Assembly: GCA_029204045.2 (NCBI GenBank)
Contig: CM055074.1
Span: 13,515,659 to 13,579,658 of the forward strand
DNA: 64,000 nt
DNA from: Tillandsia leiboldiana
Taxonomy: Eukaryota; Streptophyta; Magnoliopsida; Poales; Bromeliaceae
Direction of reading: 5' to 3'
Shown here: in pieces, positions 18,131 through 29,439 of the stretch
Layout of the letters: the number at the start of each line of letters is the position of its first letter
Position numbering within the stretch: position 1 is the stretch's first letter
Notes under the pieces: generated by a model
The model's database searches: none
Told to the model about the DNA's origin: nothing
Seen by the model: the letters and a program-made list of their open reading frames with translations, nothing else
Position numbers and translations under genes: made by a program

Positions 18131-20463
18131 TTAATAACCCAAAACCATAATCTGGTATGACAAACCCACTCAACAAACCCGGCTATACTATCCTACAACC
18201 CTGCTCAACTCAAGCAATAACACAAGTAGCACAAAGAAAGGAGAAGAGATGCCGACATGGTTTCTCCTAAGTCAAATCCCAATGATAGTGTAGCAGTAAA
18301 TAGTGGCTTATCTATATGTCCATTCAAGCATGCAAATTTCCCAATATTTTAATCTATTTCACATGAATAGTTATGACATAGCAACGAGTGCCGACACTAA
18401 TGTCTCAAAATGATGATTCCCTTTTGCATAATCTCTAAGTACTAACATACAACTGATCATGCTATTCCAGATAAATAAATACTTTAACAGGAGTGATTAT
18501 GGCATAATGATCATGTCCAAATACCAATATCTCAATTACATGGATAAACTATCAATTATTTAATCCCATATTGCATGCAAGGTTTATCAATAATAGGTTC
18601 GGCATTTTCTAACATCGGGATACTCTGATGTTCCTAGTGAGCACACCAAAAGAGAGGGATACAACAACCACCCACCTCGAGAAGCGTGCACAACAAAAAT
18701 ACGAGATCCCTCGCTGCCAAGATCCTCAATCTCCAATCAATCTCCACAATACGAGGACTGCGATAACACTGCAAACATACCAACCGATGTCCAATAAACA
18801 TATAATTCCACAATCAATCGCTGTCCCCTAAAATCAGTCAAGAAGATGCTCGATTTTCACCTATAAGAAGGACTCTGAAAAATCCAACAAAAATACCACT
18901 GCGATCGTCGCGTCGAGCCCTTCGAAACGAGTACCTGCACGTCCTAAACCGAGTTTCGTAGGTTAAGTTACAAAATCGACAAGGTGACTACCTCAAAAAT
19001 CCCAAGTACAAAATCTGTAGAACTTTGCTCTGAAAAAGTGGGATTTTCACCTTCGGGAGAAACCTCAGAAAATTCCAGGAAAAATACGATGATGTTCCTC
19101 GCGACGCGTAGATAGAAATCGAGTATTGGAATGCCTCAATCCGATGTCCGAGCGCGAAGATATCGACAAAATACTCCGGTGCTGTCCAACAAACCACACA
19201 GCAAACAGGGGGTCAATAGTGCCTCGGAAACCGTGCCAAAAGTCTGGAATACGATGAAATGACCAACACAAGAAACGAAGCCCTACCTCTCAGGAACACA
19301 CCGGCGCAAGAATCGTCGAAAACGATGGTCTGAGTAGGCCAGGGGAGTCCTCGGACCAAAACGGAACGAAAAGGCCAAGTAAGGAAAGTGCGTCGTAGTG
19401 CACCGGGAAAATGAAATCTCGAAGTGCGTGCCACCAAAAATCCTGGAGCTCCTCCACAAGAAGAAGAACAAAGAGGTGAGCAAAATCTCTACTGGGCTCT
19501 CTCTGAGAAAATGGCCAGGAAACGCCTACTGGGCTCTCTCTGAGAAAATGGCCAGGAAACGCACAAAAGGAGGCCCAAGGGGCCTATTTATAGGCACAGT
19601 CCAAGAGACAAGAAATCAGCCTTTCGGGCTGATGTTTCGGGTGCCCGGAACTTCCGGGCGCCGAAAACGCGGCCCAGGAAGCCCAAACACCAGCGCCCGA
19701 AACCCTCAGCGCACCCCACGTGTCCGCCGAACAGGCAACAGCGGTGCAAGCGCGCCTGGCAGCGACGCGTGTCCCGCGCCCGGTCAACCTGGTAGGTGGC
19801 GCCCGCCAATGGCAGGGCGCCACGTGGCCTGCCCGTGCGACATGCCAGCAGCCCACGTGCCTCGGCAGCCGTGCCGCCCGCCCCCCACGCGCGAACGAAT
19901 CCCGAGGAGACCACCTGCGCCACCGTGGACCGCGCCCACATGAGCCCGCCAATGGTAGCCGACCACGTGTCCATGCGCTCGGCCCACGGCGCCCGCACGG
20001 GTTCCGTGGACCTTGCCACGTGCACCATCCACTGCGTGGACGCCACGCGTCCACCCGCCCAGGTCTATGCACCCTGCGCTTATCCCATAGACCGTGAAGC
20101 ATAAACCGGCCAATCAGGCAATGCCACGTGGCAACCTGCGGTCTACGGTCCCCCCCCCCCCCTCATGCACCAGAATCCACTGAAAACTCCCAGGAGTCCT
20201 TTTTGGGCATCCGGACTCAGAATTAAACAAGCAAATAGCCGTTTTCAAGCGTTTTTCCACGCTGAATCCAAATCCAACCTCTGTTTGGCCCAAAACCATT
20301 TCTAAAATTTGGCAAAAGCAGCCGAAGGCCAATCCAGTTATCAATACCTCACAGGCTCCATCTGTGGCATCCCTTTGATGCACTATGGGCCAGACACACC
20401 ATCAATAGGTGTTTTACACCGTGGATTCACGGGAAAAGCTACATGGGGTTCTGGGGCCCTACA
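18131..20463 (-). repeat. 3' LTR of gypsy E (partial)
   Basis: Aligns with 44520-46378, with an extra segment at about 18303-18730 here that is absent there. In element sense it begins TGTAGGGCCCCAG at 20463. A 38-bp tandem duplication occurs at about 19492-19567 and is single in the other LTR. The part matching 32164-33141 is missing because LTR J and the Helitron interrupt it. Confidence 0.88.
19584..20130 (-). promoter_or_regulatory. LTR promoter of gypsy E: six G-boxes upstream of a TATA box
   Basis: Minus-strand TATA box CTATAAATAG is at 19593-19584. Upstream in element sense lie six CACGTG cores at 19717, 19821, 19854, 19964, 20017 and 20125, three of them in the longer form CCACGTGG or CCACGTGT typical of bZIP/ABRE sites. 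The same arrangement is in the other LTR, with its TATA at 45506-45515 and G-boxes at about 45640-46050. This suggests bZIP or bHLH control by light or abscisic acid; that is inference. Confidence 0.6.
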
Positions 20464-20480
20464 TCCTCCCCCACTAAAAA
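20464..20480 (-). other. Polypurine tract of gypsy E
   Basis: On the minus strand the bases before the 3' LTR read AGTGGGGGAGGA, directly followed by TGTAGGGCC. Confidence 0.8.
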
Positions 20481-20521
20481 AAAGTTTCGTCAACGAAACT
20501 AAGAAGCGAGACAAACATACC

Positions 20522-22598
20522 TCAGCTCGAAGCCTCGAACAAGAAAGGATAGGTATCCCGCATCACCTCCTCCAGCTCCCAAGTGGCCTCCCGCTCCTCG
20601 TGTTTGCTCCATAAAACCTTCACATAAGGTATCTTCCGATTGCGCAATTCTCTCACCTCGCGAGCCAGAATCTGCAACGGGCGCTCCTCGTAACCAAGAT
20701 CCTCCCCAATCTCCAATGGGGTGAAGTCAATCACATGGGTAGGGTCAAATACATACTTCCTCAGAGCAGAGAATTGAAACACATCATGAACTCCAACCAG
20801 GCGTGGAGGAAGAGTAACTCAAAAAGCAACAGGGCCAACTCTCTCCAGTACTTAAAAGGGTCCAATAAATCGGGGACTAAGCTTTCCCCGAACTCCAAAT
20901 CTCCGGACCCCTGACGAAGGCAAGACTTTCAAAAAGACATGATCACCAACCTGAAACTCTAAGTCTCGCCGTCGGGTATCAGCATAACCCTTCCGTCGAC
21001 TCAGGGCGGTCTCAAGATGTCGTCGTATCAATCTGACCTTTTCCTCTGCCTCTGCCAGTAAATCAGGACCCAAAGTCTTCTTCTTACCCACGTCACTCCA
21101 ATATAGGGGTGACCGACACTTGCGTCCCTACAATGCTTCAAACGGAGCCATCTGAATGCTCGCTTGATAGCTGTTGTTGTACGCAAACTCAACCAATCCC
21201 AAGTGTCGGTACCACCCTCCTCCAAAAACCAGGACGCACGCTCTCAACATATCCTCGAGGGTCTGTATGGTGCGCTCGGACTGTCTATCGGTCTGTGGGT
21301 GGAATGCTGTGCTAAATCGAAGCTGCGTCCCCAAGGCTGTCTGTAAACTCCTCCAGAAATGCGAGACAAACCTCAGTCTCTATCTAATACAATAGAGACG
21401 GGTACACCGTGCAATCTCACCAGGATGAATGGTATAAGGTGTATAATGGGCTTCCCTCAAGATCTGCTCTCGAATCTCTGAATCTATAGGCACACAAGCT
21501 CGGTCCTTGTACCGCAGTACTCCCGAAGCATCAACTGAAAAAAAAAATCCCCTGTCAACTTAGTCTGAATCTATCCTCGGATTCTCATCAAGTGGGGGTC
21601 CTCACTCTGTTTCTCTCGAATCCGTCCAACAGAATGGGCTGCACGACCAAAGACATAAGTCTAGCAGAGACCCCAGGGGATACAACCTCAATCTGTAACC
21701 ATCTCGTCTGCTCAACCAACGGTGTCTGCTGCGAAATCATCATACTCAAACTCGTCCTCCTACACGAAGCATCTGCCACAACATTGGCCTTGCCGGGATG
21801 GTAAAGGATACTCACACCTTAATCCTTTAACAACTCTAACTACCGGCGTTGCCTCAAGTTCAACTCCTTCTGATTGAACATATACTTCAAGCTTTTATGA
21901 TCAGTGTAGATCTCGTAGTGCTCTCCATACAAATAATGCCGCCACAGCTTTAGAGCAAACACCACCGCTGCTAACTCAAGATCATGAGTAGGGTAATTTT
22001 TCTCATAGTCCTTCAATTGCTGTGAAGCATAGGCAATTACCCTACCATGCTACATCAGTACACACCCCAGACCACTGTGAAAGGCGTCCCTGTAGATCAC
22101 AAATCCCTCTCCCAAAACCGGGAGAGCAAAGATCGGAGCTGTCGTCAATCTCAGTTTCAGCTCTTCAAAACAGCTCTGACAAGTCTCACTCCACAAAAAC
22201 TTAACCCCTTTCCTGGTCAGACGAGTGAGGGGAGTGGAAAGCTTCGCAAAGCCTTCCACAAATAATAACCAGCCAAACCCAGAAAACTCCGCACCTCGGT
22301 GATAGTCGTCGGTCTCGGCCAATCTCGAATAGCATCCACCTTGGCCGGATCAACCGCCACTCCCGTAGCTGAAACTACGTGGCCCAAAAAGGCGACCTCC
22401 CGGAGCCAAAATTCGCACTTCTTAAGCTTGGCATACAGCTTCTTCTCTCACAGAAGCTGTAGCACAGTCCTCAAGTGCTCCTCATGCTCCACATCACTCC
22501 GGGAGTAAATCAATATATCATCAATAAACACCACCACAAACCGGTCCAAAAACGGCTGAAATATCCTGTTTATCAAATCCAAAAATGCGGCAGGGGCA
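20522..22598 (-). pseudogene. pol: Gypsy E pol, 3' half: RT end, RNase H, integrase remnant, chromodomain
   Basis: Minus strand, broken into several frames. 22598-22323 encodes the RT core with VVVFIDDILIYS. 22322-22050 holds the RT end and RNase H start (FVEGFAKLSTPLTRL). 21815 onward has the RNase H end (YHPGKANVVADA). Between about 21590 and 21340 the integrase zinc finger and first catalytic Asp are gone: HPGE jumps almost directly to the FVSHFWRSLQ region. 21334-21128 keeps STAFHPQTD and the end of the core. 21091-20852 (LGPDLLAEAEEKVRLIRRH) and 20782-20522 (VKVLWSKHEEREATWELE) are the C-terminal domain and the chromodomain-like tail of Tekay elements. With the integrase core deleted the element cannot move by itself. 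Confidence 0.85.
22594..22598. repeat. Target site duplication of solo LTR K (GGGCA)
   Basis: GGGCA precedes the LTR here and follows it at 25556-25560. The duplicated bases lie inside the E reverse-transcriptase coding sequence. Confidence 0.9.
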
Positions 22599-22931
22599 TG
22601 TCACGCCCCGGGGGTTCGAATCGCGCGGAAGAGGAGCCACCGATGCCCCTAATTCAGCCATGTTTTTTTTTGTATAAACCAATGCTCCCCGGTGCGCGTC
22701 CAGACCCGCCGCATACACAAATTCACTCTGCACACGGGCAGAGTCTCCTTTGTATATGCACGGCGTCTCAATTACAAAGTGTCTCACAAGGTGTAGCACA
22801 TACAATCTCTAACCACATCAGTTGGGGTCTCGTTCACATACAACCAAACAACTCACATGATATTCTAATATTCACTTAGAACATAGAGGCCGATGTTTTG
22901 AAAGGATAAATAATCACAAGGTTTTGAAAGC

Positions 22932-23091
22932 GGCATCCACACGATGCCATCATTTTATGAAAGACCGTTTGAAAGCCACATAAATCCACAGGGGTTTGAA
23001 AACGGCACCCACCCGATGCCGAACTTTGTGAAACAGTTCGCAAACACATAAATCCCACAAGGTTTGTAAAATTCGGTGCCCACACGACACC
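22932..23091 (-). repeat. Three GTGTG-loop hairpins in LTR K
   Basis: On the minus strand: GGTGTC-GTGTG-GGCACC (23091-23075), GGCATC-GGGTG-GGTGCC (23020-23004) and GGCATC-GTGTG-GATGCC (22948-22932). Mismatches on the plus strand become G-U pairs on the minus strand, which is element sense. Confidence 0.8.
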
Positions 23092-23576
23092 CACGTTTTA
23101 AAAGTAGTTTTCGCAAACGGTTTTCTTTGCTTTTCATTGTTTAAAACGGCCAAGTAAGAAAGAATGCAACAATCATTCATTTATTCAAAAAGGAAAAAGG
23201 CAACATCCACTTCGACCCCACGGGGGTGTCGCAATCCACAACTAGCTAGCATGAGTAATAAAAGAAAAGGGAAAGAAGAGTCACTGTATCTGAAGTCACT
23301 CAAAGTCAGAACAGCACCCTCGCGGCCTCACCGGTGCCCTAGCACACGCCCCTGGACGAACCTGTCACGGAGTGGGAAGTCAGTGACTAGAATAAACATA
23401 ATGAGCAAAGAAAGCTAAAATGAAGCAAACCACTGTAACCAGAGCAATCAACAATGAAGCACCCAGTGCAAACCATACAATGCAGAACCTTGTGCAAACA
23501 ATACAATGCAGAACCTTGTGCAAACAAAACAATGCAGAACCTTGTGCAAACAAAACCGGGCACCTCCCCCGGCAAC

Positions 23577-23865
23577 CACACCGAGCACCTGCCTCGGAAC
23601 CCCTGCCGAGCACCTGCCTCGGCCGCCGAGCACCCACCTCGGCATCACCGCTCACACCCCCCACCCACGGGGGCCCCCATTCCTAACGTCACCATCACGT
23701 GGGGTACACGGGTCAACGTACCACTTTTCCGAAAAAGCACACCCTTGCGGTGGCCAAACCGCCGGTGTGCGTGTAGCAAAACAAGAGCCTAGACCGAGCA
23801 CCAACCTCGGTTAACCAATCCGAGCACCTACCTCGATAAACCAGACCGAGCACCTGCCTCGGCCA
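23577..23865 (-). repeat. Array of CCGAG/CTCGG hairpins in LTR K
   Basis: About eight copies of CCGAGCACCTGCCTCGG or close variants (plus strand). The stem is constant and the loop varies by one or two bases. The array sits between the conserved nested-hairpin module (23700-23775) and further repeats. Confidence 0.75.
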
Positions 23866-24399
23866 TCTCCCAGATCATGGTGTGTCGTCGAGCATAGCGA
23901 CCCTTAGTCGCCATAAACGTGGTGATAATAAAAACATAAGCATAAATGGGGTTAGTATCCTTTTAACGTGTCAAACCTTTGCTCTTACCACTTGTCCTCG
24001 TTTCCCGACTCAATAACTGTCGGGGAAGGAACCCACCTTTCGACGTCCGACTGGTCACACTGTTCGTCGTCCTCATCGCTCGCATGCTCCGAACAATCCA
24101 ACTGTTGTTCGGAGGGGCAATCTGCCCATCTAGTCTCCCACCACGACGTTCATTAAACCCGGAGGTCCACGTCACCCCTTACAAGATATAAATGACAATA
24201 ACGAAAACATGCACAAAGATATTCCAAGGGGTACCCACCTGGAACGCGAAGGAAAGGGTGTGCGGGGAGTTCCAGTCAGAAATCCTCCCACCTTGCGCCC
24301 GAAAACTAAAGTAGGAAAGGTAATGTTAAAAATATCGTCGTGGTCAAAAACACTCAAAAATGGGGCGAAACGGGCCAAAACGGAGCTCCCGGGCTTCCG

Positions 24400-24790
24400 G
24401 GCTGACGGATGGTGCACGGATCCAGGCGTGGACCGGGTCCACGGCAGCAGACGACTGCGGCGCAGACCGGGTGCACCGCTCGGTGAGCCGTCGGAGCACG
24501 CCGGCGTCGCGGACCGGGTTCATGGCCACAGTGCTGGCGGTCGCGGACCGGGTGCAGCCCAGCAGGGTGAGCCGGGGCGGCTTGGGCCGGGCCGCGCACG
24601 TGGAAGGGCGCGGACCGGGTCCATGCCGCGCGGCTGCCGCGGTGACCGCCGGGTGCACGCCCGGAGCGTGCACCGCGCACAGTGTGCAGCCCAGCACACG
24701 GTTCCGTGCGCCGGGTCTGCCCCTCCGGGGCTGCGGGGCGTGCACCGGGTGCACGCCCGGGGTCTGTGGACCGCGGCTGGAGGATCCGTA
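24400..24790 (-). repeat. GC-rich degenerate repeat in LTR K
   Basis: Repeated GACCGGGT-containing segments of about 20-45 bp and very high GC. It opens frames on both strands without stops, which I read as composition and not genes. It occupies the same place in the LTR as the GC arrays of B, D and L. Confidence 0.65.
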
Positions 24791-25560
24791 CGCGATGAAC
24801 AGTAACGCCCCCTTTTTCGTTTTCTTCTCCGTTTTCGCTCCCGTGCGACTCCGGCGACGACCTCGTGGGCATGATAACGGCGGCAGCGGCCTCCCGTTTG
24901 ACAACGGCGATGGCGGCTTCCCGTTACCACAACCCACGACGCGTGCGACACCCGAACGACCCCCAACCAAAACCTCGACCCCCCCAGAAATTGCAATAAA
25001 GGGGAACGACGCTTACCGTGATCCTGCGAGGAAAGGGGGGAGGGTGGATCGTCCCTCTCGTCTCCAACGGAAGGCTCCACGAGGGATGGGTTTCCCCCGT
25101 TCTTCCCTTCTCCTCGTCTCGTCGCCTCGGTTTCTCACGCCGTCTCTTGAAAAGGGAGGAAATATGGATTGGGGTTTCTTTCTTAAAAGCGCCGCCCTAA
25201 ATCCTAGCCATCAAGAGAGAAAACCAAGAGGGAAAAAAAAAACCCTACGGCCCCCGGTTTTAAGGAAACCCTAAAAACAATCGGCGGCTAAGGTTGTCTC
25301 GAAAAGCGTGTCATTCGCTCGCACGGATCCCGGAGCGCCTAAAGGGGTCCGAACTTCAAGATTTTATTCTGGGAGAACCGGGAGTCGGAATCCGAAACTG
25401 ATCGCGTCCCCGTTCTCTGTTTCGCGAGCCCTTCCGCCTAAAAATGTCCGCGAGTCCCGACGGACTTTCCGGAAAAACACCAAAAATTGTCCCACAGTCG
25501 GACAGTCATAAGAAAAGGAGTAACGGGAAGGGTCAAGGAAAGGCCAGGTCTTACAGGGCA

Positions 25561-26290
25561 TTAGTCAATCCAAAAGGCATCACCGTAACTCATAATGTCC
25601 GTACCAAAATCTAAATGAAGTTTTGGAGAGGTCCTCGGCCCTCACCCTCAGCTGGTGGTAACCGGATTGAAAATCAATCTTCGAAAACACCGAAGCTCCC
25701 TGCAGCTGATCAAATAAACCGTCGATCCGCGGTAATGGATACTTGTTTCGGATGGTCACTTTATTTAGCTCCCTATAATCCATGCACAGTCGAAGTGAAC
25801 CATCCTTCTTTTTCACAAACAAATCAGGCGCTCCCACACGGCGAAATACTGGGTTTAACAAAACCCTTGTCCATCAGATCCTGTAGTTGCGCCTTCAACT
25901 CTCTCAACTCTTGCTGGCGCCATCCGATGAGGTGCCTTCGAGATTGGCGTGGTTCCCGGGACCACGTCAATCACAAACTCTATCTCCCTCTCCGGCGGCA
26001 TAGCCGTCGACTCAAGGGAAAACACATATGGAAACTCGCGGACAATGAGGATATCCTCGAGCCCCAGTGCCACCGTAGGCACCTCCACAATAGTGGCCAG
26101 AAAGGCAGTGCAACCTCTGCTCAGCATCTGCCTAGCCCCCGCCAAAGAAATAGTCGCTGCGAACAGCGTGCCCTGACAACCTCTGAAGATAAACTCCTTC
26201 TGTCCTGGCCCGCGGAGAGTCATCGTCCTCTCCCTGCAGTCAAAATAGCATGGTCCGGTGACACTCAATCTACACCTAGTACCACGTCAA
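25561..26290 (-). pseudogene. pol: Gypsy E RT N-terminal half and protease-RT linker
   Basis: 25861-25580 encodes the RT start (LFVKKKDGSLRLCMDYRELNK, then KYPLPRIDGLFDQL and FSKIDFQSGYHQLRV), ending at the LTR K insertion. 26268-25855 encodes the linker with an IVREFPYVF-like segment and PGTTPISKAPHRMAP, which leads into RT. Frameshifts separate the pieces. Confidence 0.85.
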
Positions 26291-26713
26291 AATCCTGAAG
26301 TTACCCTTCAATTCTCGCAGCTCAGCCGGTGTCATTCCAATAAGGAGCCCTAGAGATTGGCGTAGTTCCTGGAACTACGTCAATCCAAAAACTCAATCTC
26401 CTTATCCGGCGGTATACCAATCAACTCTGGTGGGAAAACATCCGGGAGCTTGCAAACAATAGGGATATCCCTGAGTCCCGGCACCGCCATAGGCTCCTCA
26501 ACTACACTAGCCAAAAAGGCTGCACATCCACAGCGGATCATCTACCTCGGTCGGGAAGTCGAACCCATAAAGCAAGGAAAACACTCGGACATTCCCGGTA
26601 CACAACATCTCTTGGCCTGGCTCGCAAAGGGTGACCGTCATCGCGGCACAATCTAACATCGCGAAATACCGAGCCAGACCGTCCATCCCGAGGACCACAT
26701 CAAAATCCCACAT
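26290..26713 (-). pseudogene. Second copy of the protease end and linker in gypsy E
   Basis: Minus strand 26713-26507 encodes the protease end with FDVVLGMDGLARYF, followed by a linker resembling the one at 26268-25855 (a CAAFLA-like segment, then PPDKEIEF, then a PGTTPIS-like remnant). After it the sequence returns to a DFDVVLG-like start at about 26290. Protease end and linker therefore occur twice in tandem, as about 415-bp units. One copy is enough in related elements B and D. Confidence 0.6.
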
Positions 26714-26869
26714 CCGTCACAAGACCAACAACATTCCTCCACGTGCGACGTGTAATCGGGAATCTAAACCTCTCGTGCACGTGGTAACCATCCTACCTCT
26801 AACCCATGCAATGATGCACATTCTACTAATAAAAGAAAGAAATGCTCCGATAATAATAAGATACGAATC

Positions 26870-27735
26870 CTACCGCCAGAAATAAATCATACCTGCCACA
26901 ACTCGGTCAGCGATAGCAGAATCCTCCGTATGTGCTAAGCAATCCTGGCCGCTCGACAACGGCTGTCTCTCACCAGATGAGCGGGGAGGCGAAGATTGGT
27001 CTACCTGGAGATCTGTCGGTGAAGTTCCCGGTCGTAGCTGGGAAGTAGTAGAAACAGATGCCGAAGTCGGTGCTGCACATGTCGGAAGGGGGCATGTAGC
27101 CCGCAAATGTCCAGACTGGCCACAAAGATAGCAGCGTCCCTGCCGTTGATCACAAGTATTGGCAAGGTGTTGACCTCCACAGAAAATGCATATGTTAGAA
27201 AACTGGGACTGCCTCAATGGCTGCTGCTGCTGTCGCCTCTGCTGTCGTGACCACGATCTCTGCTGGGATGCGATAGGGGCTAACGCCGAAGAAGGTGCTA
27301 CAAAGGTCGGAAAGGGGGATGTAGCTCGGATGTGACCAGGCTATCCACATCTAAAACAACGACCCTGCCTCAGCTCACAAGTACCGACGGAATGCTGGCC
27401 CCCACAAAAGATGCACCTGACAGCCTGCAGGGGCTACCTCGACTGTCGTGACCGTCTCCGAGAATTGGCATGTCCATCAACATCCGGGGCTGGGCGTTTC
27501 CTCTCTAAACGCTGCTCTGAAGCCCTAGCTCTCTCTCCGACTACAGAATCACCCCTTTGCGCCAACAGCTGCTCCAAGCGCTGGTCCGACGAAAGCTCCT
27601 CGCCACCAAATGGGTCACTAAGGCCCGCAGTTCCCCCAGCTCGGCAGATACCGCCTGTCCAGGCTCCACACGGGGAGTGGGGGTACCCTCGGCGGAAAAA
27701 CGACGCCGGGGCGACATCCTGCCACAAGAAACCAC
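26870..27735 (-). pseudogene. gag: Gypsy E gag remnant with two zinc knuckles
   Basis: Gag starts at about 27717 (MSPRRRFSAEGTP, minus strand), the usual basic start of Tekay gag. 27217-26870 encodes two CCHC knuckles: CIFCGGQHLANTC and CYLCGQSGHLRATC. Another knuckle-like stretch, mutated, lies at about 27416-27340, which suggests a local duplication or deletion of the gag tail. The central capsid region, about 200 residues in relatives, is missing between the start and the knuckles. Many frameshifts; not functional. Confidence 0.75.
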
Positions 27736-27920
27736 AAATCAGAAACAAATCCCCACATGACCCAATCTAGCGAAAGTCAAAGACATCCCCCTATTTCTGT
27801 AACTTTATGTTGTCTGCAACCAACATAACTGTTCAACAGAAATAAGATATGTCGATCCCTCTTCCCTCACAGGAAGAGTCAAATAATAAATCACTGACTT
27901 TCGCAAAATATCACGCCACT
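27736..27920 (-). other. Gypsy E leader between gag and LTR L
   Basis: The stretch around TTATGTTGTCTGC..CCAACATAA (about 27806-27830) matches the G leader at about 56460-56485. Its inverted arms TTATGTTG/CAACATAA form an 8-bp stem kept in both elements. Confidence 0.6.
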
Positions 27921-27925
27921 CACGC
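27921..27925. repeat. Target site duplication of solo LTR L (CACGC)
   Basis: CACGC is repeated at 32076-32080. Confidence 0.9.
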
Positions 27926-29439
27926 TGTAATACTCAGGAAAATTGTGTTAGTGTAAAGAGTGTTTTTCAGGTGCGAATGTGTGCGAGGAAACAAAATTAA
28001 CCTTAGTGGGGTGTACCGGTGTACGGTTGGCACAGTTGCCGAAGCACAAATTCCGCCTTTCCGATCCGAGTCTGATCTCGGAAATCTGAGGTCGCCAGTG
28101 CGACCGTCTCATCGAATCGAGTGGAAATGGTATAGACCGTTTGCTGATCCAACGGTCGGATCGTCCGGAAATCAGCAAGAAAACTAGTGGGACCCACGAC
28201 TTAAGTGAATAGTAAAATGAATAGTAACCCCTATTTTCGGTCCCCTCTCGATCGGTCGTTGGCCATTTCACTGTCCAAAATCCAAACCTGGCAGTATGAG
28301 TAGACGATTCTAGCTAATTTTGACGTTCTGAGCGCAATGGCGCTGACGGAATTTTCGTTTGACGATCCTAGAGTCTCGAGAAGCGTGCCATACTGTATAA
28401 TTGTACAGTAATTGTGGACCGAGAATTTATCCGGGCATTTCGTCGAAAAACAAAAATCGCTACCTGATAGGTTTCGCCGAGCCGGACGTCGTGGCGAAGT
28501 CCATTTTTTGACTTGACGACACAAATGCCTCGAAAAGCGTGAAATACAGTGAAAATGCTCCGTTTTGCGTGCCGCTCCCTGGTGAGGGACCTAAGTACGA
28601 GACTAGCGTGCTGTGAGGGACTGGGCTCAAAATAGCAGTGTTGGAGGGACTAAAGTGCAATTGTGCAACAATGCACTATTTAGAACCTATTCGGGCTAGG
28701 GTTTCTTTTAAACCCTAACCCCGTAGCTCTCAGCCCAGCCGCCAGCACCAACGACTCCACCCCCTCTGCCGCACTCCTCGGAGGTAGCGTACCGGCCGCC
28801 GCCGTCCCGTCGCCGGAGAAGAGGAAGAAACAAGAATATATTATTCTTCTCGGGTTGGTGGGTGTTGGGAGCATCGAGCAGAGCACTGCTTGTACCAAAC
28901 CTCCTCTGGGTAGTCCTCTGTGTGGCCGCGACCGAGCCAAGGTGAAGCCGGCGCCCGCCGCCGCCGTGCACCACCGCGGACCAACACCTTCTTCCTTGAA
29001 GTTTTCGGCGAGGTGAGTTTATGGAAAGGATTTCTCTTAAATGGAATTTGGACCTTTGTATGGCGTTTCTGACATCGGGTGCATCCTCCCTGTGTAGTCC
29101 GAGCCGCCGCCGTGCCCTAGGTTGCTGGCGGGAGCAACCTATCGCCGAAAAACTGAGCCTCGGTTGCGGGAAGGTTCTGACCGTTCAAGCGAAGATCAAG
29201 ACCGTTGGATTTGGTCTTCTGGTCAACTGCAAGACGTCCACCAAGTTTGAAGTTGATCGGGTGAAGATCCGAGTCGCACGAGATTGCCCTAGAACCGGGC
29301 AATTTTGCACCTCCGCCGATCTTCTCCGTCCGGCGCCGCCGTGCACCCGCGCCGCCGGCCATCACCACAGAAAGCATCGGGAAGCCGAGGGGACTCATCT
29401 GGTCCAAGTTGGAGGACCCCTCGTGCACCGGATCAAAAT

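Larger units (their letters stand above)
22599..25555 (-). mobile_element. Solo LTR K (gypsy), 2957 bp
   Basis: On the minus strand it starts TGTAAGACC and ends GGGGCGTGACA, with 5-bp duplications on both sides and no internal domain. Element-sense order: leader with a GGTAAGC donor-like site (about 25020-25010), GC-rich repeat region (24790-24400), fixed CCGAG/CTCGG hairpin array (23865-23577), conserved nested hairpin (about 23775-23725), three hairpins with a GTGTG-type loop (23091-22932) and the terminal hairpin (about 22766-22705). Its leader is related to the fragment at 39904-40779. Solo LTRs arise by recombination between the two LTRs of one insertion. Confidence 0.9.
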
